Positions 1 through 5,649 of a DNA stretch of 11,181 bases are shown piece after piece. Every line of letters starts with the position of its first letter. The stretch's first letter is position 1. This stretch comes from an uncultured Clostridia bacterium (GTDB lineage: Bacteria; Bacillota; Clostridia; UBA1381), in assembly GCA_910579415.1 (NCBI GenBank), contig CAJTUY010000051.1, forward strand, positions 1 to 11,181, given 5' to 3'. Made by a program: the position numbers and the translations under genes. The notes beneath the pieces are model-generated. The model saw nothing but the letters and a program-made list of their open reading frames with translations. It was not told the DNA's origin and did no database searches.

Positions 1-419
1 GAGGGTTCAATCGGATGTGAGTATGGTGCAGGTGCTTCTGAGAACATTGGTGCTTTGCAATACAATGCCGGTACATCATCAAACGATATGTTTTCTTCCA
101 TACTCAGAATGAGTTCTTCACTAATTGCATCTATCATTAACCAACCATATTCCTTAGACCACACAGGCTGCCCATGCATAACCTTCAGGTTACTTTTGAA
201 TATAGGTTTATCATCTTCAACAGTTAGTGCACCTCTTCCAAGCAAAAAGTCAGTTGTTACCTTATACAAATCTGCCATTGCTTCAAGCTTTTCTATGCCC
301 GGAGCCTTTCTTTCATTTTCCCATGCACTGAGCGTTGGCTGTGATACTCCAAGCAGCTTCGCCGCCTCTATAACCTTTAATCCGCTCATCTTTCTTGCTT
401 CTTTATATTTTATTGCCAT
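1..419 (-). CDS. XRE-family helix-turn-helix transcriptional regulator (partial, runs off left edge)
   Basis: About 139 residues are visible, starting at the ATG at 419 and running off the window before any stop. The N-terminus (residues about 5-60) is a classic Cro/C1 (XRE) DNA-binding domain: KYKEARKMSGL opens helix 1, LGVSQPTLSAWENERKAPG is the recognition helix-turn-helix, and LEAMADLYKVTTDFLLGR is the usual closing helix. The remainder (about 75 residues, with SKEYGWLMIDAISEEL) is not a domain I recognise and may be a sensing or partner-binding part. The start is supported by AGGATG about 8 nt upstream. It is divergent from the secreted-protein gene at 493, and an A/T-rich inverted repeat at 435-456 lies between them. 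It probably regulates itself and perhaps its neighbour. Such regulators are common in mobile or accessory regions. The family call is secure; the target is unknown. Confidence 0.88.
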   Translation of the reverse strand, partial: MAIKYKEARKMSGLKVIEAAKLLGVSQPTLSAWENERKAPGIEKLEAMADLYKVTTDFLLGRGALTVEDDKPIFKSNLKVMHGQPVWSKEYGWLMIDAISEELILSMEENISFDDVPALYCKAPMFSEAPAPYSHPIEP

Positions 420-434
420 AATAATCACATCCTG

Positions 435-456
435 ATAATTTCGTTAATAAAATTAT
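435..456. promoter_or_regulatory. A/T-rich inverted repeat between divergent genes, possible XRE operator
   Basis: Arms ATAATTT (435-441) and AAATTAT (450-456) are perfect inverted repeats with an 8-bp spacer. They lie between the divergent starts at 419 (minus) and 493 (plus). Position and symmetry fit an operator for the XRE regulator, but such A/T-rich repeats also arise by chance. Confidence 0.3.
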
Positions 457-492
457 TGTGTAATTATATAAACAGAAATGGAGGTTTTCATA

Positions 493-1086
493 ATGAAAAG
501 AATAACAAAAAGCGTTTGGCTCATGCTGACAATTCTATCACTACTAACTGCGTCTACTTACGCTGTGAACGTGCCCAGAGAGTCACTCCCCAAAAGAGTA
601 ACAGAAGATGCTGTCATACTGACCGAAGATCTGATAAGCGAGGTTTTAGATAAGGTTTCCAATCTCGGTTTGGGATATGCCGATGCAAAAAGTGAGTGCA
701 ACAGAATTATTTTTAATGAGGTAGTCAAAGGAAATACTCAAGGCTATGGATATGGCACACTCACCTCAATTGCCAATAACGCCATACTTCAGTACCGGGA
801 TATGTATCTCCGTCCGGATTACTATATTGAAATTGAACAGCAGGTTCGGACAATAATTTCAGATTTAATCACTGCAGTTGAAAATGGTTATGACTACAAC
901 AAGGCAAAGAAAGAGGCATATATTCTCATATATAAGTCGGTTGATCCATTCTTTGATGAGGAACAGTTAACAACTAAGGATTTCTGCTACTGGGATATTC
1001 CTGCCGTTGATTCTGAAATGTTTAACAGAGTAAGAAAGCTGCTCTTGGAGGCACAGGAAAAATACAAAATTAACGCCCAAAGCTGA
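493..1086 (+). CDS. Secreted protein of unknown function with an internal duplication
   Basis: A 197-residue protein whose function I do not recognise. The start at 493 is preferred over the in-frame ATG at 478 because a perfect GGAGG (480-484) lies 8 nt before it. The N-terminus then becomes a textbook signal peptide: MKR, a hydrophobic core VWLMLTILSLLTA, and a likely cleavage after TYA (residue 24). The mature part looks alpha-helical and appears to contain a duplicated unit. Residues about 45-77, with GYADAKSECNRIIFNEV, resemble residues about 115-150, with GYDYNKAKKEAYILIYKSV. A third, weaker start may follow at about 175. No membrane anchor, lipobox or sortase motif is visible, so it is probably released or wall-associated. 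It is divergent from the XRE regulator and may be controlled by it. The promoter is not clear in the short A/T-rich gap. Confidence 0.8.
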   Translation: MKRITKSVWLMLTILSLLTASTYAVNVPRESLPKRVTEDAVILTEDLISEVLDKVSNLGLGYADAKSECNRIIFNEVVKGNTQGYGYGTLTSIANNAILQYRDMYLRPDYYIEIEQQVRTIISDLITAVENGYDYNKAKKEAYILIYKSVDPFFDEEQLTTKDFCYWDIPAVDSEMFNRVRKLLLEAQEKYKINAQS

Positions 1087-1113
1087 TGGCAGAAAATTGG
1101 CACAGTTTTGCCG

Positions 1114-1142
1114 ATGACATAGGATTATGAATGTGTTATAAT
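1114..1142 (+). promoter_or_regulatory. Strong sigma-A promoter of the excisionase remnant
   Basis: The -35 ATGACA (1114-1119) and consensus -10 TATAAT (1137-1142) are separated by exactly 17 bp. Transcription would begin near 1149, directly before the leader hairpin at 1154-1191. Everything downstream would therefore pass through that hairpin. Confidence 0.7.
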
Positions 1143-1153
1143 GGTATCAGTCA

Positions 1154-1191
1154 AAAGTGGGCTTCACCGTCGAAGCTCACTTTGTTTTTTT
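1154..1191 (+). terminator. Leader hairpin with U-tract (attenuator-like) upstream of xis remnant
   Basis: Arms AAAGTGGGCTTC (1154-1165) and GAAGCTCACTTT (1172-1183) form a 12-bp stem with one G-U pair and a 6-nt loop. GTTTTTTT follows. It sits between the promoter and the ribosome binding site of the excisionase remnant. It could limit read-through into that gene, or terminate transcripts arriving from the gene ending at 1086. Confidence 0.65.
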
Positions 1192-1209
1192 AGAAAGGAG
1201 GAATCCATT

Positions 1210-1408
1210 ATGAAGAAGGAAGTGCCAATTTGGGAAAAGAGCAATCTTACATTGGACGAGGCAGCAGCCTACTCCGGTATAGGCATTAACAGACTTCGCA
1301 TCTTACACAGATAATGACGATTGCGAGTTCGTCCTTTGGGTAGGTGCAAAGCGACTTATCAAAAGAAGAAAGTTTGATGAGTATATCGAAAAATGCTTTT
1401 CCGTATAA
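1210..1408 (+). pseudogene. Frameshifted Tn916-type excisionase (Xis) remnant
   Basis: The frame opening at ATG 1210 is preceded by AAAGGAGG (1194-1201). It reads MKKEVPIWEKSNLTLDEAAA, followed by YSGIGINRLR, and then stops at TAA 1312-1314. The expected continuation is in the next frame: DNDDCEFVLWVGAKRLIKRR, then KFDEYIEKCFSV, ending at TAA 1406-1408. Together these give the order of the small excisionases of Tn916-like and related conjugative elements: PIWEK, a winged-helix DNA-binding part, and a basic RLIKRRKF segment. Such proteins direct integrase towards excision. The shift falls near 1297-1311 and equals a net gain of one base (or loss of two). No tyrosine integrase follows, so this is a scar of an element rather than a working module. 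A sequencing indel is an alternative explanation. The family assignment rests on remembered sequence, not a search. Confidence 0.75.
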
Positions 1409-1457
1409 GCAGCAGGCATTTAATGTGCATTGAAAATGCTTGCGTAAGTAAAATATA

Positions 1458-1780
1458 TTGATTTATTATAAATGCAACGGCTGTTATTCGAATAACTGTC
1501 CTGAATACACTAAATGTGAAAACAGGAAAGGCTCTATAAAAAAGCATATTTAGGTTGTTATTCTTGTGAAATTGATTGTAAAAGAGGATTATTAAGCAAA
1601 ATTAAACCATATGGTTTTACATTATTTATAAAAAGATATGGCATTGAGAAACTTCTTGATTGTCTTGAGGAAAACGAAAAAAGAGGAATTGTATATCATC
1701 GTGAAGGAATTATTGGTGATTATGATGATTTTGACGATGTGGAAAAGCTAATAGAATTTATTAAAACCGGGAAACGATAA
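1458..1780 (+). pseudogene. Cys-rich small protein frame, split at an A AAA AAG heptamer
   Basis: Two overlapping frames join into one plausible protein of about 106 residues. The first frame has KCNGCYSNNCPEYTKC, which looks like a metal- or cluster-binding set of four cysteines. It ends at TAG 1551-1553. The second frame (open from 1520 to TAA 1778-1780) has no start codon of its own. It continues with YLGCYSCEIDCKRGLL and then an acidic end with GIIGDYDDFDDVEKLIEF. The frames meet at A AAA AAG (1538-1544), where a -1 shift joins them precisely. The first frame has only a TTG at 1458 as a possible start, without a good ribosome binding site, so the 5' end may be lost too. Since the neighbouring excisionase gene is also broken, simple decay (loss of one A from the run) is the leading explanation. 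I do not recognise the family. Confidence 0.5.
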
Positions 1781-1834
1781 CTTTCATACTTTCTGATTTA
1801 TTTAATTACAGATATTTTAAACAAGAAACAAGTT

Positions 1835-1871
1835 AAAAAAACTGACACTGTATAAAAAACGGTGTCAGTTT
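1835..1871 (-). terminator. Rho-independent terminator of the NifX-like gene
   Basis: Plus-strand arms AAACTGACACTG (1839-1850) and CGGTGTCAGTTT (1860-1871) form a 12-bp stem with one wobble and a 9-nt loop. Read on the minus strand, the stem runs into a T-run (1841 down to 1835), as expected just after the minus-strand stop at 1882. On the plus strand no U-tract follows. Confidence 0.8.
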
Positions 1872-1881
1872 ATAACTAATA

Positions 1882-2286
1882 TTAATGATTTCCTCCGCAG
1901 CCGTGTTTATCCTCGCCGCAGTGATGTTCACCGCAGTTATGCTCGCCGTGTTCGTGATGTGAACATTTTACATTCGGATTAAACAAAAGCGAGCCGTCAA
2001 GAAGTGCTTGAACCGCGTTATCGGCATTACTCGAAACACCGCCATACAGCTTAATCCCTGCACTGGCAAGCGCTGTTTGCGCCCCGCCTCCTATTCCGCC
2101 GCATATAAGCGTATCAACATTATTTTGTACAAGAAAGTCTGCCAATGCGCCGTGTCCGCTTCCCATTGTATCAAGTATTTGACTTCCTGCAATCATCTTG
2201 TTTTCAATATCATAAATTTTAAATTTCTCAGTATGTCCGAAATGCTGAAAAATCCCTCCGTTTTCATAAGTTACTGCAATTCTCAT
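1882..2286 (-). CDS. NifB/NifX-family (dinitrogenase iron-molybdenum cofactor biosynthesis-type) protein with His/Cys-rich tail
   Basis: A 134-residue protein matching the Nitro_FeMo-Co domain family (PF02579): MRIAVTYENGGIFQHFGHTE at the start, then DTMGSGHGALADFL and ICGGIGGGAQTALASAGIKL (residues about 60-80). The family includes cofactor carriers such as NafY/NifX and many stand-alone proteins in anaerobes that do not fix nitrogen. No nif gene is nearby, so a role in nitrogenase is not implied. From residue 108 the protein has a striking tail of 27 residues with eight His and four Cys, probably binding a metal or metal cluster. The start at 2286 is chosen because AAAGGA lies 7 nt upstream; a longer frame to 2340 would overlap the promoter. 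It is a single-gene unit with its own promoter (2329-2357) and terminator (1835-1871). The likely location is cytoplasmic. Confidence 0.88.
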   Translation of the reverse strand: MRIAVTYENGGIFQHFGHTEKFKIYDIENKMIAGSQILDTMGSGHGALADFLVQNNVDTLICGGIGGGAQTALASAGIKLYGGVSSNADNAVQALLDGSLLFNPNVKCSHHEHGEHNCGEHHCGEDKHGCGGNH

Positions 2287-2328
2287 AATTTTTTCCTTTC
2301 TTGAAATAAAACATATCTGATGTTTACA

Positions 2329-2357
2329 ATTATAATACATTTCAGTACAAAAATCAA
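2329..2357 (-). promoter_or_regulatory. Promoter of the NifX-like gene
   Basis: On the minus strand, TTGATT (2357-2352) and a consensus TATAAT (2334-2329) are separated by 17 bp. They lie about 43 nt upstream of the chosen start at 2286, which supports that start over the longer frame. Confidence 0.6.
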
Positions 2358-2395
2358 GCCTCTGCTGTTTAATATAATATACCTATGGGGAAAAC

Positions 2396-2424
2396 TTGCT
2401 TTTTAAGGAGATTCATGTTATAAT
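2396..2424 (+). promoter_or_regulatory. Promoter of the membrane protein-sigma factor-pyrE-SLH operon
   Basis: TTGCTT (2396-2401), a 17-bp spacer, and TATAAT (2419-2424) with an extended -10 TG (TGTTATAAT). It lies about 40 nt upstream of the first gene's start. No further promoter is evident before the terminator at 5616. Confidence 0.65.
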
Positions 2425-2463
2425 ATAAGATATATAAGTATTTTTATATAAGGAGAAAAGCAT

Positions 2464-3132
2464 ATGGCAGAGAAATACGGAGAAATACCGCCGCGTTTTA
2501 CAAAGCAGTGGTGGGACTATGTCTGGTACTACTACAAATGGCACATTACCATAACCGTTTTTGCAATTATCATTGCAGCAGTAACAATCGTACAGTGTGC
2601 AACGCGTACGCGTTATGACATGACCGTAGTGTATGCAGGTCATATGAATTACTCTGATGATGAAGTTACACGTTTGCAGGAGCTTTTGTCTGAGCATATT
2701 ACGGATATTGACGAAAACGGCGAAAAAAACGTAATGTTTATGCCGCTTATGTTTGTTGACAATCCCGGCTCGGAAGAATACGATTACGCTATGCAGACAA
2801 AGCTTGATTTATCATTTACAGATGATTATACATTTATATACTTAATGGACAAGTCCGAAGCAGAGTTATATTTACAGCGTGAAAGTATTGCAGATACCTT
2901 TGAAAATACAGATTTATATGCCAAAAATACAAATGCTGAAATACTGCGCGCGCCTGACGGCACAGGCTATGCGGTAAGTCTTAATGGCAGCGCGCTGTTA
3001 AAAAACAACAATATATACTGTGAGGATTTATATATACTGATAGCTAAATGTAACGACAATGACGAAGAACGCGCAATATCTCACAGAGACGCATTGAACA
3101 CAGCAAGAGAACTGATAAAAGGAGAGGGTTAA
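2464..3132 (+). CDS. Single-pass membrane protein of unknown function, coupled to a sigma factor gene
   Basis: A 222-residue protein with a short cytoplasmic N-terminus of about 26 residues containing an aromatic cluster (WWDYVWYYYKW). One membrane helix follows (residues about 28-46, ITITVFAIIIAAVTIVQCA), and then an acidic, probably extracellular domain of about 175 residues. Aromatic-rich leaders of this type recur in uncharacterised Clostridia proteins, but I cannot name a domain. AAGGAG stands upstream of ATG 2464. Its stop is 2 nt before the GTG start of the sigma factor gene, so the two are probably translated together. Membrane proteins paired this way are sometimes anti-sigma factors. 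The short cytoplasmic segment gives little room for a sigma-binding domain, so that role is only a hypothesis. An N-out, secreted-domain or sensor function is equally possible. Confidence 0.82.
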   Translation: MAEKYGEIPPRFTKQWWDYVWYYYKWHITITVFAIIIAAVTIVQCATRTRYDMTVVYAGHMNYSDDEVTRLQELLSEHITDIDENGEKNVMFMPLMFVDNPGSEEYDYAMQTKLDLSFTDDYTFIYLMDKSEAELYLQRESIADTFENTDLYAKNTNAEILRAPDGTGYAVSLNGSALLKNNNIYCEDLYILIAKCNDNDEERAISHRDALNTARELIKGEG

Positions 3133-3134
3133 AA

Positions 3135-3875
3135 GTGGCAGTTGTCAAACCCGAAATAATAACAAGTGAATATGAAATGTTCTCGCAGTACAGAGAAACT
3201 AAGGATATAAAGCTTCGTGATGAAATTGTAGCCTCGTACATATATATTGCTGAAATCCTATCGCGTAAATTTATCAATCACGGAGTTGAATATGACGATA
3301 TTTATCAGGTGGCATGTATGGGAATACTGTATGCCGTTGAACGGTTTGACCCTGACAAGGGGGTTAAATTTGCAACCTTTGCCACTCCGACCGTTATGGG
3401 AGAAATACGCAAATATTTTCGTGACAAGGGTAGTTTTATACGCATACCGCGTACACTTTACGAGATTTTCTACAAGGCAGAAAAAATCCGCCGCGCATCA
3501 TCGGACGGCATATCACAGCAGGAGCTTGCGCGTATTCTGAACATCCCCGAAAAACTTCTGGACAGCGTATACGCAGTCGGCGATATATCGTTTATCCGTT
3601 CACTGGAATACGAAGCATATTCCGACGGTGAAATGACATTTTCCAATGTAGTGGGTACGGACGATAAAAATTATCTCATGATTGAAAATGAGAATTTTGT
3701 CGAATACTGTATGTCTAAATTGACAAAAAATGAACAGCAATTTGTAAATTACCGTTATTATGAGGAAAAAACACAAAAAGAAATTTCAGAAATAATGAAT
3801 ATGTCGCAGATGCAGGTATCACGTCTGGAAAAGAAAATACTAAAAAAACTGCGTAATCTTTATTTCAGGGACTAA
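3135..3875 (+). CDS. RNA polymerase sigma factor, sigma-B/F/G type
   Basis: A 246-residue sigma-70 family protein with regions 2, 3 and 4 but no region 1.1. Residues 53-99 contain the region 2 core, with DIYQVACMGILYAVERFDPD followed by FATFATPTVMGEIRKYFRD. This pattern is typical of the general stress and forespore factors SigB, SigF and SigG. Region 3 follows (RIPRTLYEIFYKAEKIRR), and the region 4 helix-turn-helix is at 213-240 (TQKEISEIMNMSQMQVSRLE). The start is a GTG preceded by GGAGAGG with 7 nt spacing. None of the usual partners (spoIIAA, spoIIAB, rsbV, rsbW, spoIIGA) is adjacent. It is therefore an orphan by context, and I cannot assign it to SigB, SigF or SigG. It is followed by pyrE after 14 nt in an apparent operon, so control by its membrane-protein neighbour is worth considering. 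Confidence 0.9.
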   Translation: MAVVKPEIITSEYEMFSQYRETKDIKLRDEIVASYIYIAEILSRKFINHGVEYDDIYQVACMGILYAVERFDPDKGVKFATFATPTVMGEIRKYFRDKGSFIRIPRTLYEIFYKAEKIRRASSDGISQQELARILNIPEKLLDSVYAVGDISFIRSLEYEAYSDGEMTFSNVVGTDDKNYLMIENENFVEYCMSKLTKNEQQFVNYRYYEEKTQKEISEIMNMSQMQVSRLEKKILKKLRNLYFRD

Positions 3876-3889
3876 CAAGGAGGAAAACA

Positions 3890-4552
3890 ATGCTGACAGA
3901 AAAGAAAAAAGAATTTATTGAATTTATGATGGATTCCGATGTTTTACGCTTTGGCGACTTCGTTACAAAAAGCGGAAGAAACACACCGTATTTTGTAAAT
4001 ACCGGTAACTTCAGAACCGGCAGGCAGATTGCCACGCTGGGCAAATTTTATGCAGCGCTTATAAAAGAAAATTGCGGTGAAGGCTTTGATTGTATGTTCG
4101 GACCTGCTTATAAGGGTATTCCTCTTGCAGCTTCGACAGCTGCTGCTCTTTATAATGAATACGGTATAGACAAGCCGTACTTCTTTAACCGCAAGGAGGA
4201 AAAAGATCATGGTGAAGGCGGTTCGCTTGTAGGCTATAAGCCGAAGGACGGCGACAAAGTTATTATAATTGAAGACGTTATTACAGCCGGTACAGCAGTA
4301 CGCGAAACCATGCCGATTTTACAAAACTGCGCCAAAGTTGCGGTTAAAGATATGTTCATATCCGTAAACCGCTGTGAGGTAGGACAAAACCCCGAAAAGA
4401 CCACCATTATGGAGGTAATGGAGGACTTCGGAATTAACGTACACGCGATAATTACAGTTAAGGATATTTATGAATATTTGAAGGAAAGCGGCTCATATGA
4501 TGAAATTCTTCCTAAAATGGAGGATTATATGAGCAGGTATTGTGTACTTTAA
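3890..4552 (+). CDS. pyrE: Orotate phosphoribosyltransferase
   Basis: A 220-residue protein that joins orotate to PRPP to make orotidine 5'-monophosphate in pyrimidine synthesis, in the cytoplasm. The PRPP-binding signature VIIIEDVITAGTA is at residues 124-136. The mobile catalytic loop of the family is visible at 99-111 (FNRKEEKDHGEGG), with Lys and His residues. The substrate loop SGRNTPYFVNTG is at about 28-39. The length is normal. AAGGAGG precedes ATG 3890 at good spacing. The gene stands alone: none of pyrB, pyrC, pyrD, pyrF or pyrK is in the window, and no pyrimidine attenuator is seen upstream. It is embedded in an operon between a sigma factor and a surface protein, so its expression may follow that operon rather than uridine supply. 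Confidence 0.95.
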   Translation: MLTEKKKEFIEFMMDSDVLRFGDFVTKSGRNTPYFVNTGNFRTGRQIATLGKFYAALIKENCGEGFDCMFGPAYKGIPLAASTAAALYNEYGIDKPYFFNRKEEKDHGEGGSLVGYKPKDGDKVIIIEDVITAGTAVRETMPILQNCAKVAVKDMFISVNRCEVGQNPEKTTIMEVMEDFGINVHAIITVKDIYEYLKESGSYDEILPKMEDYMSRYCVL

Positions 4553-4555
4553 GAG

Positions 4556-5608
4556 GTGATTATTATTAAACGGATTATTAAATTTATTCTTCCGCTGTTT
4601 GCGCTTATATTGATGCCCGCTTCGGCTTATGCATATAATGTTGTAAACTTGCCGGAAAGCATGTCATTATCAGACGCATTTGGTATATTTGACGCTGAGG
4701 AAATTACTCGTATAACAGTTTCCGACCCGTCAGACGGTCAGTATATTACTTTGACGGACAGTGAAATAGATGATTTTTATAATACTGTACGAGATATGCC
4801 CGTACATCGCGTAATAAATCCGACGCCGTTTCGAGGTATTGCGGTAAATGTGTATACAGAAAACAGCGAAAAGTGCTATTATCTTAATTCAGGTGTTCAG
4901 ATAGGTCTTTACGGCAGTGAAAATTATATCTGTTATAAGCTGGGTAAAGAGGATACGGAAAAGCTTCTGTATCTGGACAGTAATTTTAAGGACGCAAAAG
5001 AAAAATCAAGCGGCGAAACAATTCACAGAGAAACAGCGCATGACTTTTTGAAAATGCCTCAGGCACAGTGGGCGCAGTCGTTTGCGAGAGAAGCCGCGTC
5101 AAAAAGCCTGATACCTTATGAATTTACAAGCATTTATTCCAATAATATAACACGTGAACAGTTCTGTATTTTACTTGGCAATATGATTGCGGTTAAAGAG
5201 AATTATGTATCAATAGAAAGATATATGCTTGATCGCGGAACACCGTATCTTAAAAATACGTTTGAGGACTGTACAGGCATTGACAGCTCGGTTGACATAT
5301 TGTATGCGCTCGGTATTGTAAACGGCAGGGACGAAACGCATTTTGACCCATACGGTTCAATCACGCGTGAGGAAGCGGCAACGCTTTTATGCAAGGTTGC
5401 GGAAATGTACATATGGATTGGCACAGAAACAGAGCTTAAATATGATGATACCGCAAGCATTTCGGCGTGGGCAAAATTCTTTGTAACATGGGCGAATGAA
5501 TACGGCATTATGACAGGTATTACCGAAACGGAATTTGCACCGCAGGGTGAATATACCGTTGAACAAGCAATTGCAACAGTGGTAAGGTTATTTAATTTAT
5601 TGTCATAA
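4556..5608 (+). CDS. Secreted protein with S-layer homology (SLH) repeats
   Basis: About 350 residues. It begins with a signal peptide (KRIIKFILPLFALILM, likely cleavage after ASAYA) and an N-terminal domain of about 140 residues that I do not recognise. Three C-terminal SLH units follow. The second is clearest (DILYALGIVNGRDETHFDPY, then GSITREEAATLLCK); the third has WANEYGIMTGITETEFAPQG; the first is divergent (SIYSNNITREQFCILLGNMI). SLH modules hold proteins on secondary wall polymers, so this is probably a cell-surface protein. The start is odd. The GTG at 4556 given here overlaps the strong ribosome binding site GAGGTGAT (4553-4560) itself, while a better-spaced codon is ATT at 4565, which would give the standard start MKRIIKF. 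It is the last gene of the operon and ends at the terminator at 5616-5649. Confidence 0.88.
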   Translation: MIIIKRIIKFILPLFALILMPASAYAYNVVNLPESMSLSDAFGIFDAEEITRITVSDPSDGQYITLTDSEIDDFYNTVRDMPVHRVINPTPFRGIAVNVYTENSEKCYYLNSGVQIGLYGSENYICYKLGKEDTEKLLYLDSNFKDAKEKSSGETIHRETAHDFLKMPQAQWAQSFAREAASKSLIPYEFTSIYSNNITREQFCILLGNMIAVKENYVSIERYMLDRGTPYLKNTFEDCTGIDSSVDILYALGIVNGRDETHFDPYGSITREEAATLLCKVAEMYIWIGTETELKYDDTASISAWAKFFVTWANEYGIMTGITETEFAPQGEYTVEQAIATVVRLFNLLS

Positions 5609-5615
5609 ACAATAG

Positions 5616-5649
5616 AGAAGGTATAGCAAATGCTATACCTTCTTTTTTT
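5616..5649 (+). terminator. Strong rho-independent terminator after the SLH gene
   Basis: AGAAGGTATAGCA (5616-5628) pairs perfectly with TGCTATACCTTCT (5631-5643), leaving a small loop, and TTTTTTT (5643-5649) follows. It lies between convergent genes and overlaps the stop of the minus-strand amylase gene. On the minus strand the following sequence is only partly U-rich, so it mainly serves the plus strand. Confidence 0.9.

Noticed and set aside
1088..1112. Hairpin GGCA...TGCC as terminator of the secreted-protein gene
   Set aside because: The stem is short with a bulge and no U-tract follows; it overlaps the upstream side of the next promoter and is probably incidental.
1297..1314. Programmed frameshift in the excisionase gene
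   Set aside because: No slippery heptamer is present at the shift and the required change is +1 (or -2), so an indel is the simpler explanation.
1882..2286. Evidence for nitrogen fixation
   Set aside because: The domain family is widespread in anaerobes without nitrogenase, and no nif gene is in the window.
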